From Deferribacteres bacterium (GTDB lineage: Bacteria > Zhuqueibacterota > Zhuqueibacteria > Zhuqueibacterales > Geothermadaptataceae), in the NCBI GenBank assembly GCA_020633655.1, contig JACKDF010000002.1:434001-498000 (forward strand): 64,000 nucleotides of DNA, in the 5' to 3' direction. Of this stretch, positions 18,646-28,543 are shown in pieces (within the stretch, counting starts at the first letter, position 1; each line of letters opens with the position of its first letter). Both the position numbers and the translations under genes were made by a program. The notes below the pieces were generated by a model. It was not told where the DNA came from. It ran no database searches and was given only the letters and a program-made list of their open reading frames with translations.

Positions 18646-20037
18646 GTGGAAAGTACAGTAAAATCATCAACAGCAACTCCCACGAATGGCAAAGTCCCTT
18701 TAATTCTCGGGAATCCAACCTTCAATACTGTTACTGAAACGATCAGCGGGATTGTCGAAAGAAAGCCGCCTCGTATTTGGTGGGGCATTTTTTCCGTCTC
18801 TGTCGTTTTAGCAGCGATGGGCATCACGATGATCAGCTATCTGATTTGGGAAGGAACCGGAATCTGGGGATTGAATAATCCCGTTGGTTGGGGCTGGGCA
18901 ATCGTTAATTTCGTCTGGTGGGTTGGTATCGGTCACGCCGGAACCTTGATTTCGGCAATTCTGTTTTTATTGCGGCAACGTTGGCGGACGTCGATCAATA
19001 GATTCGCGGAGGCAATGACTATATTTGCAGTTATCTGCGCCCTCGTTTTTCCGGGTATTCACGTCGGCCGTATCTGGATGGCTTATTATATGTTTCCACT
19101 ACCGAATCAAATGGGAATGTGGCCCAATTTCCGTAGCCCGCTGCTTTGGGATGTTTTTGCAGTCGGCACCTATTTTACAGTTTCTCTCATGTTTTGGTAT
19201 GTGGGGCTTATCCCGGATTTGGCAACCCTGCGTGATCGGGCAAAAAATGGTATTCGCAAATATGTCTTAGCGGCCTTTTCGCTTGGCTGGCGTGGTGCGA
19301 ATCGCCACTGGCAACATTATGAAAAAGCATATTTGTTACTGGCAGGTCTTTCCACTCCGCTGGTACTTTCTGTTCATACCGTCGTTAGTTTTGACTTTGC
19401 TGTTGCCCAATTACCTGGATGGCACACGACGATTTTTCCACCGTATTTTGTTGCTGGTGCTATCTTCTCCGGATTTGCAATGGTAACAACTCTTGCGATT
19501 CCAGTGCGTTCCCTGTTTGGTTTGAAAAATTTTATCACTGATAAACACCTCAGCAATATGGCGATGGTAATGTTGTTGACAGGATACATGGTGGGATATG
19601 CCTACGGTTGTGAATTTTTTGTCGCCTGGTATAGCGGTAACGAGTACGAGCAGTTCACTTTTATTAACAGGGCTTTTGGACCCTACGCCTGGGCTTATTG
19701 GACGATGATAACCTGTAATGTGGTCGTTCCGCAGATCTTTTGGAGCAAGAAAATGCGCAATAATTCCATTGTGCTCTTTATTGCTTCTGTTCTGATTAAT
19801 GTTGGAATGTGGTTCGAACGCTTTGTCATTACGGTGACTTCTTTGTCGCGTGATTTTATTCCGGCAGCCTGGGATTATTTCTCACCAACGATTTTCGATG
19901 TTGGAATTTACATTGGCACAATTGGAATCTTTTTGACTTTATTTCTTATTTTTCTGCGGTTCCTGCCAATCATTGCAATGGCAGAAGTTAAATTCATATT
20001 GCCTCAGGCAAATCCACATGCACATGACCATCACTAA
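18646..20037 (+). CDS. actC: Alternative complex III subunit ActC, NrfD-like quinol-binding membrane subunit
   Basis: 463 residues from a GTG start, about ten transmembrane helices. It belongs to the NrfD/PsrC family: WWVGIGHAGTLISAILFLLRQ, FPGIHVGRIWMAYYMFP and LSVHTVVSFDFAVAQLPGWH are typical ActC segments, with His residues near the quinol site. The protein ends in a histidine-rich tail (HAHDHH). Role: quinol oxidation and possibly proton translocation. It sits 29 bp after actB. Confidence 0.95.
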   Translation: MESTVKSSTATPTNGKVPLILGNPTFNTVTETISGIVERKPPRIWWGIFSVSVVLAAMGITMISYLIWEGTGIWGLNNPVGWGWAIVNFVWWVGIGHAGTLISAILFLLRQRWRTSINRFAEAMTIFAVICALVFPGIHVGRIWMAYYMFPLPNQMGMWPNFRSPLLWDVFAVGTYFTVSLMFWYVGLIPDLATLRDRAKNGIRKYVLAAFSLGWRGANRHWQHYEKAYLLLAGLSTPLVLSVHTVVSFDFAVAQLPGWHTTIFPPYFVAGAIFSGFAMVTTLAIPVRSLFGLKNFITDKHLSNMAMVMLLTGYMVGYAYGCEFFVAWYSGNEYEQFTFINRAFGPYAWAYWTMITCNVVVPQIFWSKKMRNNSIVLFIASVLINVGMWFERFVITVTSLSRDFIPAAWDYFSPTIFDVGIYIGTIGIFLTLFLIFLRFLPIIAMAEVKFILPQANPHAHDHH

Positions 20038-20065
20038 GCTGAATTTTAAAAGTGCGAGATAGAAT

Positions 20066-20611
20066 ATGACTCAAGAAAAGAATAAAACACTTGGAATTTT
20101 GGCTGAATTCGCGAATCCCGGTGAGCTGTTAAAAGCGGCAGAAAAAGTACGGGATGAGGGATACAGAAACTTCGATGTTCATTCCCCATTTCCTATTCAT
20201 GGTATGGATAACGCCATGGGATTGCGCCAAAGCAAGCTCGGATACATTGTTGGTGCCGCTGGTTTCCTTGGTTGTGTTGGTGGAATGACGCTGCAGTGGT
20301 GGGTGAGTGCCGTGGAATATCCTCATGTAATTTCCGGAAAACCCTTTTTCAGCTTTCAAGCTTTTATACCTGTGACTTTTGAATTGACAATTCTTTTTTC
20401 GGCAATTGCTGCCGTATTCGGAATGTTTCACCTGAATAGACTGCCTCAGCTTTTTCACAATTTGTTCTATTCCGAAAAATTGGCTAAGGTAACGGATGAC
20501 GGATTCATGATCAGCATCGAGGCGGAGGATCCAAAATTTGATGAAGAAAAAACCAAAAATTTTCTTACCTCAATTGGCAGTACCTCCCTGGAAGTGATTC
20601 TGGCGAAGTAA
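20066..20611 (+). CDS. actD: Alternative complex III subunit ActD (DUF3341)
   Basis: 181 residues. The soluble N-terminal part (LGILAEFANPGELLKAAEKV then NFDVHSPFPIHGMDNAMGL) is the DUF3341 signature. Two central transmembrane helices (about 75-90 and 110-135) and a C-terminal soluble tail (FMISIEAEDPKFD) follow. In solved complexes ActD is a small membrane subunit without cofactor. Gene order C-D-E is conserved. Confidence 0.93.
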   Translation: MTQEKNKTLGILAEFANPGELLKAAEKVRDEGYRNFDVHSPFPIHGMDNAMGLRQSKLGYIVGAAGFLGCVGGMTLQWWVSAVEYPHVISGKPFFSFQAFIPVTFELTILFSAIAAVFGMFHLNRLPQLFHNLFYSEKLAKVTDDGFMISIEAEDPKFDEEKTKNFLTSIGSTSLEVILAK

Positions 20612-20705
20612 TCGTCTCCGTTCTATTGGCAAAAAGCGAGAGAATGCGATTTATTGTAAATCGAAAATGGTCAACTAAATTTTGAGATAAAATGAGAAAG
20701 CCGGT

Positions 20706-21275
20706 ATGAATTTACCTTTAAAAAATGTTGCACGCCTGATATTGGCAGCCTTGTTCTTCGCTGTAGTTTTTGCTGGTTGCCAGGGCTCCACTTCGGAAAA
20801 ACCGCCGATCCATCTTAATCCGAATATGGACAGCCAGAAAAAATACAAGGCCCAGTCTTACAGCAATTTTTTTGTTAACAGCTCGACGATGCGCATGCCG
20901 GTTGAAGGCACGGTGGCCCGAGGTGATTTGCGTGAAAATAGTGCCTTTTATTTGGGCATGGACGAAAACGGCCGTGAATTAACGAGCAATGCGCTACAGG
21001 TAACCGACGCATTGCTTGATCGTGGTGCAGAACGCTATGATATCTATTGCCGGCCATGCCATAACTCCAACGGAGATGGTCAAGGCCTTGTTGTCCAAAA
21101 AGGCCTCCTGCCACCACCTTCATTTGTTAGCGATAAAGTGAAAAACTTCACCGATGGCTACATCTTTGGTGTCATCACCAACGGTGTACGCACCATGCCC
21201 TCTTATCGGCATCAAATCAGTGTTAAAGACCGGTGGGCGATCATCGCGCACCTGCGGAAACTGCAAGGTAAATAG
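20706..21275 (+). CDS. actE: Alternative complex III subunit ActE, monohaem cytochrome c lipoprotein
   Basis: 189 residues. A lipoprotein signal ends with the lipobox FAGC (Cys25). A single haem site, CRPCH at 115-119, is followed by NSNGDGQG and, near residue 165, the class I cytochrome c methionine region (GVRTMPSY). It is probably lipid-anchored on the periplasmic face and accepts electrons from ActA. It is flanked by actD and actF with short gaps. Confidence 0.93.
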   Translation: MNLPLKNVARLILAALFFAVVFAGCQGSTSEKPPIHLNPNMDSQKKYKAQSYSNFFVNSSTMRMPVEGTVARGDLRENSAFYLGMDENGRELTSNALQVTDALLDRGAERYDIYCRPCHNSNGDGQGLVVQKGLLPPPSFVSDKVKNFTDGYIFGVITNGVRTMPSYRHQISVKDRWAIIAHLRKLQGK

Positions 21276-21298
21276 TTCGGAGGAAAAGCGAGTCTGAT

Positions 21299-22486
21299 AT
21301 GGATTTAAATACTGAAAACAAGCGACTGCTGGAAAGCAGCAAATTTGGCACTTTTGCATTGATTGGTGGACTAATCGGGTTGGTGCTTACCGCGCTTGGT
21401 TATTTTGTGGTTTCTCCCGGACAAATGTACCATTCCTGGTTGACTGCCTTCTTTTTCTGGGTAACTATCGGGCTTGGTGGGCTGTTTTTCACCATGTTAC
21501 ACCACCTCACCGGAGCCGTTTGGAGTATCGTTCTGCGTAAATTTTCCGAAAGTTTAATGGCCGTTTTGCCGTGGATGTTACTTTTTTTCATTCCGGTCAT
21601 TTTCGGAATTCATGATTTGTACCACTGGAGCCATGAAGAAGCAGTTGCGCATGATCACTTGCTGCAAGGCAAAGCAGGCTTTCTCAATCAACCGTTTTTC
21701 ATTATTCGCGCCGTCGGGTATTTTGTAATCTGGATGATACTGAGCTTAAGCTTGTTCAAATTATCCGTGAAACAGGATCAGCAACATGATGCAAAGATTA
21801 CAGCAAAGTTTAAAAAAATCAGCGCGCCGGGCATACTACTTTTCGCCCTGAGTTTGACATTTGCTTCCTTCGACTGGTTGATGTCGCTGGATCCGCACTG
21901 GTACTCCACCATATTTGGCGTTTATATTTTTGCGGGAACAGTGCTGGCCGTTTTGTCGACGATTATGCTTGTGGCTTTGTTTTTGCGTAAATCCGGTTTT
22001 TTAGTAGAAGTCATCACAATCGAGCATTACCAGGATATCGCTAAACTGCTGTTTGCATTTACAGTTTTCTGGGCATACATTGCATTTTCCCAGTATTTTC
22101 TTATTTGGTATGGCAATATTCCAGAAGAAACCGTCTGGTTCCTGCACCGTTGGGAAGGCAGCTGGAAAACAATCAGCATGATTATTGTCTTCTTCCATTT
22201 TGCTCTGCCATTTGTGATTCTTATCACGCGGACTGCAAAACGCAACCTGACACTGCTTTGGGTTATGGGTTTCTGGTTTCTCATCATCCACTGGATCGAC
22301 CTTTATTGGCTGGTGCTGCCGACATTTCATAAACACGGCGCACACTTTTCCTGGATTGATTTAACAGCAATGCTCGGCATCGGTGGTATTTTTATGGCGA
22401 TTTTCTGGAAAAAATTTACAGGAAACAAACTCATTCCGATGAACGATCCGGAACTGAGTCACTCGTTGCATTTTACGAATGTATAA
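21299..22486 (+). CDS. actF: Alternative complex III subunit ActF
   Basis: 395 residues, about ten transmembrane helices, with the ActF-type segments FFFWVTIGLGGLFFTMLHHL, HDLYHWSHEEAVAHD and ASFDWLMSLDPHWYSTIFG. ActF is a second NrfD-like membrane subunit paired with ActC. AGGAAA ribosome site upstream. Unlike many act clusters, no sco1 or cytochrome oxidase genes follow; a strong terminator ends the operon. Confidence 0.94.
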   Translation: MDLNTENKRLLESSKFGTFALIGGLIGLVLTALGYFVVSPGQMYHSWLTAFFFWVTIGLGGLFFTMLHHLTGAVWSIVLRKFSESLMAVLPWMLLFFIPVIFGIHDLYHWSHEEAVAHDHLLQGKAGFLNQPFFIIRAVGYFVIWMILSLSLFKLSVKQDQQHDAKITAKFKKISAPGILLFALSLTFASFDWLMSLDPHWYSTIFGVYIFAGTVLAVLSTIMLVALFLRKSGFLVEVITIEHYQDIAKLLFAFTVFWAYIAFSQYFLIWYGNIPEETVWFLHRWEGSWKTISMIIVFFHFALPFVILITRTAKRNLTLLWVMGFWFLIIHWIDLYWLVLPTFHKHGAHFSWIDLTAMLGIGGIFMAIFWKKFTGNKLIPMNDPELSHSLHFTNV

Positions 22487-22504
22487 TTAGAGCTGATTGA
22501 AACG

Positions 22505-22550
22505 AAAAAAGCGGTTCAGGTTTGACAAAAACTTGAACCGCTTTTTTTTT
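22505..22550. terminator. Bidirectional terminator between actF and DinB-like gene
   Basis: A 19-bp stem (22505-22523 with 22528-22546) has core GCGGTTCAGGTTT/AAACTTGAACCGC, preceded by A6 and followed by T10, so it serves both converging transcripts. Confidence 0.92.
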
Positions 22551-22593
22551 ATGAATAGAAAACGCGCCATTAATTTTTAGTCCCCCACGTTCT

Positions 22594-23103
22594 CTATAAA
22601 TACTTCTCCTGAATAACGGAAACATGGTGTCGCTCATGCCCGGCAATAATGTAGGCAATGGCACGAACCGTCATCTCCGTACCGCTGGCAATACCTTTTC
22701 GCATAGAAATTTCATCATCAAAGCTTCGAAATAATACAATATTCGATTGACGCAAAAATCGATATTCATCCACGATACTTTTTAAACTTCGGTTGGCAAA
22801 ATTTCCAAAACGCACAAAATTATCTTGCTCCATCGATGGAAAAGGACCGGAATCATTGCGTGCAAAACAAAGCGCACGATACGCAAATACACGCTCCGTA
22901 TCCACAATATGTGCAACGACATCCTTCAAACTCCATTTTCCCGCAGCGTACCGATGGTTTGCCTGCACTTCATCGATTTGTGCCAAAAGTTTTATCGTTT
23001 CATCGAGCTGACTCGCAAGAATTTCACATATATCGCCATCTGGTAATTGACGAATGTATTTGTGATAATATTCTGCGTATTCGTTTTTTGGGGGACGAAT
23101 CAT
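22594..23103 (-). CDS. DinB-family (DfsB-like) four-helix metalloprotein
   Basis: 169 residues matching the DinB/YfiT superfamily: KWSLKDVVAHIVDTERVFAYR supplies His65, and AGHERHHVSVIQEKY at the C-terminus supplies His156 and His159/160, which form the three-His metal site. Family members are thiol-dependent transferases or unknown enzymes (for example bacillithiol or mycothiol transferases). It is convergent with the act operon and monocistronic. Substrate unknown. Confidence 0.85.
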   Translation of the reverse strand: MIRPPKNEYAEYYHKYIRQLPDGDICEILASQLDETIKLLAQIDEVQANHRYAAGKWSLKDVVAHIVDTERVFAYRALCFARNDSGPFPSMEQDNFVRFGNFANRSLKSIVDEYRFLRQSNIVLFRSFDDEISMRKGIASGTEMTVRAIAYIIAGHERHHVSVIQEKYL

Positions 23104-23463
23104 AGTTTGCTGCTCCTCTTTTCGAATTGTTTAAAATTGTGAATGAAAACAACCGCCGAATGGTATTGATTCCAAGGGTTACATTCATTTTTCCTTGTGC
23201 TTTATCTTAGGAAAATTGAAATACGCTGTATTTCCATTGATGGGATTCAGTTGAATTCGAACTCATCCTAACTACTGTCTAAATTTCCACCAATTTTTAC
23301 TTGATTTGTGATAAGAAATCTATTATCATATTCAGTTAATTTTTGTAAATTTCACCCTTTTCCACGAAACGGCACGTAACAGCCATTCAAATTCGCCCCG
23401 ATTTAACATGAAATAATACTGACGGATTGGCAAATATCAAGTATTATATCTGCAACAAACAGA
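23104..23463. promoter_or_regulatory. Divergent spacer between DinB-like gene and parE
   Basis: 360 AT-rich bases with no ORF. It must hold both promoters. No clear repeat or structured RNA was seen. Confidence 0.35.
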
Positions 23464-25317
23464 ATGAGGATTATGGAAAACGTACAATACACCGAAGAAA
23501 ACATACGCTCGCTTGATTGGCGTGAGCATATTCGCATGCGACCGGGCATGTACATCGGCAAAACCGGAGACGGCTCCAGCCCCGATGACGGCATTTATGT
23601 GCTGGTCAAAGAAGTCGTCGATAACTGTATTGACGAGCACGTCATGGGTTTTGGCCGTACCATCGATATAAAAATAACCGACCATAAAGTAACAGTGCGC
23701 GATTATGGCCGCGGCATTCCCCTTGGAAAGGTCGTCGATTGTGTCGCCAAGATCAACACCGGTGGAAAATACGATTCAAAAGCATTTAAAAAATCGGTTG
23801 GGCTGAATGGTGTGGGAACCAAAGCCGTGAACGCACTTTCAAATTTCTTCATGGTTGAATCGATCCGAGAAGGCAAAAGCAAAGTCGCTGAATTTCACCA
23901 GGGAGAGATCACGAAAGATCATAAAATTGCCAATTCCGGCGCTCGCAATGGTACGCTGATCACGTTTGTCCCTGATAATTCCGTTTTCAAAAATTTTCGT
24001 TATATCCCGGAGTTCCTCGATAATCAGCTGTGGAATTACGCTTATCTCAATTCTGGGCTCACTATTAATTTTAATGGTAAAAAATATTACTCGCAAAATG
24101 GCCTGCTTGACCTCCTGTCAAGCAAGACAGATAGTGAAAATAACCGCTATCCGATCATCCACCTGAAAGGAGAGGATATTGAAGTGGCGGTAACCCATAG
24201 CGGTCAATACGGCGAGCAGTATTTTAGCTTTGTGAATGGGCAATACACCACGCAAGGCGGTACGCACCAGAACGCATTTCGCGAGTCATTTGTAAAAACC
24301 GTGCGTGAGTTTTACCAGAAAGATTTCGATGCTACAGATGTTCGTCAGGCAATCGTCGGCGCCATCAGCGTACGTATTGAAGAGCCGGTTTTCGAATCAC
24401 AAACGAAGACGAAACTGGGTTCGACGACGACCGCTCCGGACGGGCCAACTTTGCGGACATGGATTAATGATTTCATTAAAAAAGCCCTCGATGATTTTCT
24501 GCATAGGCATACGGATATCGCCGATGCCATGCTTAAGCGCATACAGCAGTCGGAAAAAGAGCGCAAAGAAATGGCCGGGATTCGCAAACTGGCCAACCAG
24601 CGTGCGAAGAAAGCCAGTCTTCATAACAAGAAACTGCGCGATTGTCGTATTCATTTGAATGACAAACGCGGCGACCGTCAACTCGACACAACTTTGTTCA
24701 TCACGGAAGGGGATTCGGCAAGCGGTTCGATCACCAAAGCTCGTGATGTGGAAACACAGGCTGTTTTTAGTCTGCGTGGCAAACCGTTGAATTGCTTTGG
24801 CCTGACGAAAAAAATCGTTTATGAGAATGAGGAATTCAACCTGTTGCAGCACGCCCTCAATATTGAAGACGGAATTGAAGGGTTGCGCTATAACAATGTT
24901 GTCGTAGCGACCGATGCTGACGTCGATGGAATGCATATCCGTTTGTTATTATTGACGTTCATCCTGCAGTTTTTTCCTGATCTTGTGCGACGTGGCCATC
25001 TCTATATTCTCGAAACCCCGCTTTTTCGTGTACGCAATAAAAAAGAAACGATTTACTGCTATTCCGAGGAAGAAAAAAAGGCAGCTATTGAGAAAATTGG
25101 CAAGAATCCGGAAATAACCCGGTTCAAAGGACTTGGTGAAATTTCACCGGATGAATTTGGCAATTTTATCGGTGACGACATTCGGCTCGTGCCTGTCATA
25201 CTCGACAAAACTTCGCCGCTGGAAAAAACTTTAAGCTATTACATGGGTAAAAACACACCTGCCCGCCAGGAATTTATCATCGACAATTTAAAGGTTGAAA
25301 AAGATTTAACGGAGTAA
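23464..25317 (+). CDS. parE: DNA topoisomerase IV subunit B
   Basis: 617 residues; an ATG at 23473 closer to GAGGATT is an alternative start. GHKL ATPase motifs: KEVVDNCIDEH, DYGRGIPLG and KSVGLNGVGTKAVNALS. The TOPRIM metal site is visible as LFITEGDSASGSI and VVVATDADVDGMHIR. The opening IRSLDWREHIRMRPGMYIG and the GDGSSPDDGIYVL insert are the Bacteroidota-type ParE pattern, and the length is shorter than gyrB. It pairs with parC 403 bp downstream. It decatenates chromosomes with ParC. Confidence 0.92.
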   Translation: MRIMENVQYTEENIRSLDWREHIRMRPGMYIGKTGDGSSPDDGIYVLVKEVVDNCIDEHVMGFGRTIDIKITDHKVTVRDYGRGIPLGKVVDCVAKINTGGKYDSKAFKKSVGLNGVGTKAVNALSNFFMVESIREGKSKVAEFHQGEITKDHKIANSGARNGTLITFVPDNSVFKNFRYIPEFLDNQLWNYAYLNSGLTINFNGKKYYSQNGLLDLLSSKTDSENNRYPIIHLKGEDIEVAVTHSGQYGEQYFSFVNGQYTTQGGTHQNAFRESFVKTVREFYQKDFDATDVRQAIVGAISVRIEEPVFESQTKTKLGSTTTAPDGPTLRTWINDFIKKALDDFLHRHTDIADAMLKRIQQSEKERKEMAGIRKLANQRAKKASLHNKKLRDCRIHLNDKRGDRQLDTTLFITEGDSASGSITKARDVETQAVFSLRGKPLNCFGLTKKIVYENEEFNLLQHALNIEDGIEGLRYNNVVVATDADVDGMHIRLLLLTFILQFFPDLVRRGHLYILETPLFRVRNKKETIYCYSEEEKKAAIEKIGKNPEITRFKGLGEISPDEFGNFIGDDIRLVPVILDKTSPLEKTLSYYMGKNTPARQEFIIDNLKVEKDLTE

Positions 25318-25445
25318 TTTTGCCCTATAGATATGCCAAGACGTAAAAGATAGATTTATGAATTCACATCGCATTATATTCGTTTTAATAGGTGTATTAG
25401 TGGACCATTAGGATTGGACTTGTGAGTCTGGAGATTGAAGTAGTC

Positions 25446-25583
25446 ATGCCGGTTAGCGTTTTTTGCAATACCGGCATCTCCCAGTATCGCCCTATTCAGT
25501 TGGGATTGGAAGGCGAATCAAGCTGTGGGGTATAATTGTGGGATTCCGGTCTTCTGTTGAGAAACGCAGAAACTGGAATGACC
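25446..25583 (+). repeat. Double-hairpin intergenic repeat, family 2, copy A
   Basis: The first hairpin is ATGCCGGT (25446-25453) with ACCGGCAT (25470-25477), loop TAGCGTTTTTTGCAAT. The second is ATTCCGGT (25543-25550) with AACTGGAAT (25571-25579). Related copies lie at 37199-37330 and 47304-47380. The rest of the parE-parC spacer (25318-25720) is otherwise empty. Confidence 0.75.
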
Positions 25584-25720
25584 ATTTGATACCTCACAAT
25601 TTTAAACTTGCCAAAACAATAGAATAAATTTCGAAATAATTTTTCGTGTAATTCATGTCTTTCATGGTTGAAAAAATGCTTTCAAGAATTCGCCAAAGAC
25701 ATACAGGATCAGGATAATGA

Positions 25721-28303
25721 ATGGATACAACAGAACAAAACGGCAATACAATAAATACGAATGGCAACAGTGATGCACTGCAGGAGTTGGTGCATGTGGA
25801 TGGTTTGTACGAAAATTGGTTCCTGGATTATGCTTCTTACGTGATCCTTGAGCGTGCAGTGCCGGCCTTGTTGGATGGTCTCAAACCTGTGCAACGGCGC
25901 ATTTTGCATGCCATGCGGGAAATGGACGATGGCCGCTTCCACAAAGTTGCCAATGTCATAGGGCAGACGATGCAATACCACCCCCACGGCGATGCTGCTA
26001 TTGGTGATGCATTGGTAAATATGGGGCAGAAAGAACTGCTCATCGATACCCAGGGCAATTGGGGGGACACGCGTACCGGGGATAGTGCTGCAGCGCCGCG
26101 ATATATCGAGGCACGGCTGTCGAAATTTGCTATGGACGTTGTTTTTAATCCGCAAACGACCGAATGGCAGCTCTCCTACGATGGTCGCAAGCGAGAACCG
26201 GTACTTTTGCCGGTGAAATTTCCGCTTCTCCTCGCCCAGGGAGCCGAAGGTATCGCCGTAGGGCTGGCAACGAAGATTATGCCGCACAATTTTATTGAAT
26301 TGCTGCAGGCATCCATCGAAATTTTAAAGGGCAACGACACTAAAATTCTGCCTGATTTCCCCTCTGGAGGGCACGCCGATTTCACCAACTATAATCACGG
26401 TATGCGTGGTGGCAAAATTCGTGTACGGGCAAAAATTGAATCGCCGGACAGACGGATGCTCATTATTCGTGATATCCCCTATGGAACCACCACAACCAGC
26501 GTCATGGAATCCATCGTTAAAGCCAATGACAGCGGCAAAATCAAAATCAAACAGGTGGTGGACAACACTGCGCAGGAGGTAGAAATTCGCATCGAATTGC
26601 CCTCGGGCGTTTCTCCGGATGTCACTATCGATGCGCTCTACGCTTTCACCGATTGTGAAGTGTCTATCTCGCCAAACTGCTGCGTAATCATCGATGAGAA
26701 ACCGCGTTTTCTCAGTGTTGATGAATTACTGCGCATCTGCACGGCACAGACGGTGCAATTGCTGAAAAAGGAGCTGGAAATCCGTTTGGCTGAGTTGGCA
26801 GAAAGATGGCATTTCAGCTCACTGGAAAAAATCTTTATCGAGAATCGCATCTACCGCGATATCGAAGAATGCGAAACCTGGGAATCCGTGCTGGAAACAA
26901 TCGACCGCGGGCTTGATCCTTTTAAACCGCTGCTGAAACGGGAAGTCACGACAGACGATATTATCCGCCTGACGGAAATTCGCATCAAACGCATTTCCAA
27001 ATACAACTCGTTTAAAGCCGACGAACTCATTCGTGCCCTCGAAGAGGAGATGAAAGAAGTACGTCACAATCTGAAATATCTCACGGAATTTGCTATTCGT
27101 TATTTTGAGAACCTTCTGGAAAAATACAGCAAAGGCCGTGAACGCCGCACCGAAATTCGCACTTTTGACACCATCGCCGTGCAACAGGTTGCTGTGGCAA
27201 ACGAGAAACTGTATATGAACCGTGAGGAGGGTTTCATTGGCTATGGCCTGAAAAAAGATGAGTTGGTCAGCGAATGCTCGGATATTGATGATATCATCGT
27301 TTTTATGGCAAATGCCACTTTTAAAGTGGTGAAAGTGGCGACAAAAGTTTTTGTCGGCAAAGACATAATCTACGCCGCTGTATGGAAAAAAAGCGATGAG
27401 CGTATGGTGTATAACATGATTTACCGCAATCTGGAAAGTGGGAAGTCTTTCATTAAACGTTTTGCGGTGACGAGTATTACACGCGATCGGGAATACGATC
27501 TTGCCGGTAACGCCAAGGGGGCGAAGGTCTTGTATTTTACTGCCAATCCGAATGGTGAAACAGAAATTGTTACCCTGACGCTCAGCGGCCGCAGCCGTGC
27601 GCGCAAAAAGGTGTTCGACGTCGATTTCGCGGAAATCGCTATTAAAGGCCGGTCGTCCCAAGGCAATACAGTAACACGCTACCCTGTGAATAAAGTCGTG
27701 CAGAAGGAAGTCGGCGAATCCACTTTTGGGGATCTCGACATCTGGTACGACCCGACGATCGGGCGACTGAACACTGAAGAGCGGGGGGAATTTTTAGGGC
27801 GTTTTGGATCGAATGATCTGATTTTAGCGCTCTACAAAGACGGCAGCTACCAGCTCACCGCCGCCGAACTCACCAACCGCTACGAACACGAAGACATCGA
27901 AATTTTGATGCAATTCGATCCCAAAACAGTGATAACCGCGGTGCACTATGATGGGGCAAAAAAGCACCATTTTGTCAAACGTTTTCGCATTGAAACGCAA
28001 ACCGTGGGCAAGCGCTTCAGCTATATTTCCGACCACCGCAGCTCCGAGTTGTTGTTTGTCTCCATCGCCGAACGTCCGCACATCGTGCTCGACTACGAAA
28101 AGGGCCGGCAAAAAGAACGCCTGCAGGAGCTGGTCAATCTCACAGAAATCATCGATATCAAAGGCTGGCGCTCTTTGGGCAACCGATTAACGATGTACAA
28201 TTTTGTCTCCCTCAAACCGATTGAAATTCACGAGCCAAAGAAGGAAGAGAAGCCGAAGTCGGAGGAAAAACCGCCGGAAGATGGGCAGATTTCTTTGTTG
28301 TAG
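25721..28303 (+). CDS. parC: DNA topoisomerase IV subunit A
   Basis: 860 residues. The breakage-reunion domain has RAVPALLDGLKPVQRRILHA, QYHPHGDAAIGDALVNMGQ and the catalytic tyrosine in AAAPRYIEARLSKFA. A C-terminal beta-pinwheel region follows from about residue 500 (GGSTFGD-type blades are degenerate), and the last 30 residues are Lys/Glu/Pro-rich. The position matching GyrA Ser83 is Ala while the acidic residue of the quinolone site (Asp87 equivalent) is kept. AGGATAATGA precedes the ATG. Confidence 0.92.
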   Translation: MDTTEQNGNTINTNGNSDALQELVHVDGLYENWFLDYASYVILERAVPALLDGLKPVQRRILHAMREMDDGRFHKVANVIGQTMQYHPHGDAAIGDALVNMGQKELLIDTQGNWGDTRTGDSAAAPRYIEARLSKFAMDVVFNPQTTEWQLSYDGRKREPVLLPVKFPLLLAQGAEGIAVGLATKIMPHNFIELLQASIEILKGNDTKILPDFPSGGHADFTNYNHGMRGGKIRVRAKIESPDRRMLIIRDIPYGTTTTSVMESIVKANDSGKIKIKQVVDNTAQEVEIRIELPSGVSPDVTIDALYAFTDCEVSISPNCCVIIDEKPRFLSVDELLRICTAQTVQLLKKELEIRLAELAERWHFSSLEKIFIENRIYRDIEECETWESVLETIDRGLDPFKPLLKREVTTDDIIRLTEIRIKRISKYNSFKADELIRALEEEMKEVRHNLKYLTEFAIRYFENLLEKYSKGRERRTEIRTFDTIAVQQVAVANEKLYMNREEGFIGYGLKKDELVSECSDIDDIIVFMANATFKVVKVATKVFVGKDIIYAAVWKKSDERMVYNMIYRNLESGKSFIKRFAVTSITRDREYDLAGNAKGAKVLYFTANPNGETEIVTLTLSGRSRARKKVFDVDFAEIAIKGRSSQGNTVTRYPVNKVVQKEVGESTFGDLDIWYDPTIGRLNTEERGEFLGRFGSNDLILALYKDGSYQLTAAELTNRYEHEDIEILMQFDPKTVITAVHYDGAKKHHFVKRFRIETQTVGKRFSYISDHRSSELLFVSIAERPHIVLDYEKGRQKERLQELVNLTEIIDIKGWRSLGNRLTMYNFVSLKPIEIHEPKKEEKPKSEEKPPEDGQISLL

Positions 28304-28543
28304 TTATGTGTGCCAAGCATTACAGCATACTTTGAAAAAATACTCGTAGATTTTACGGCAAAAGGATAAATCATTTGTTTTTACGATAGTCTGATTAGGT
28401 TGCGTGCGATCGCGCCCCGCTCATTCCCGGCGCTGGACACTATGCAGAGTTACATCGTTTTAAGCGCTTTAAAATTGAGAATTTGACTAGTTTAAATTAA
28501 AGTATCTAATTCGTGAATACTGAAAATTACCCGAGATGTGTGT

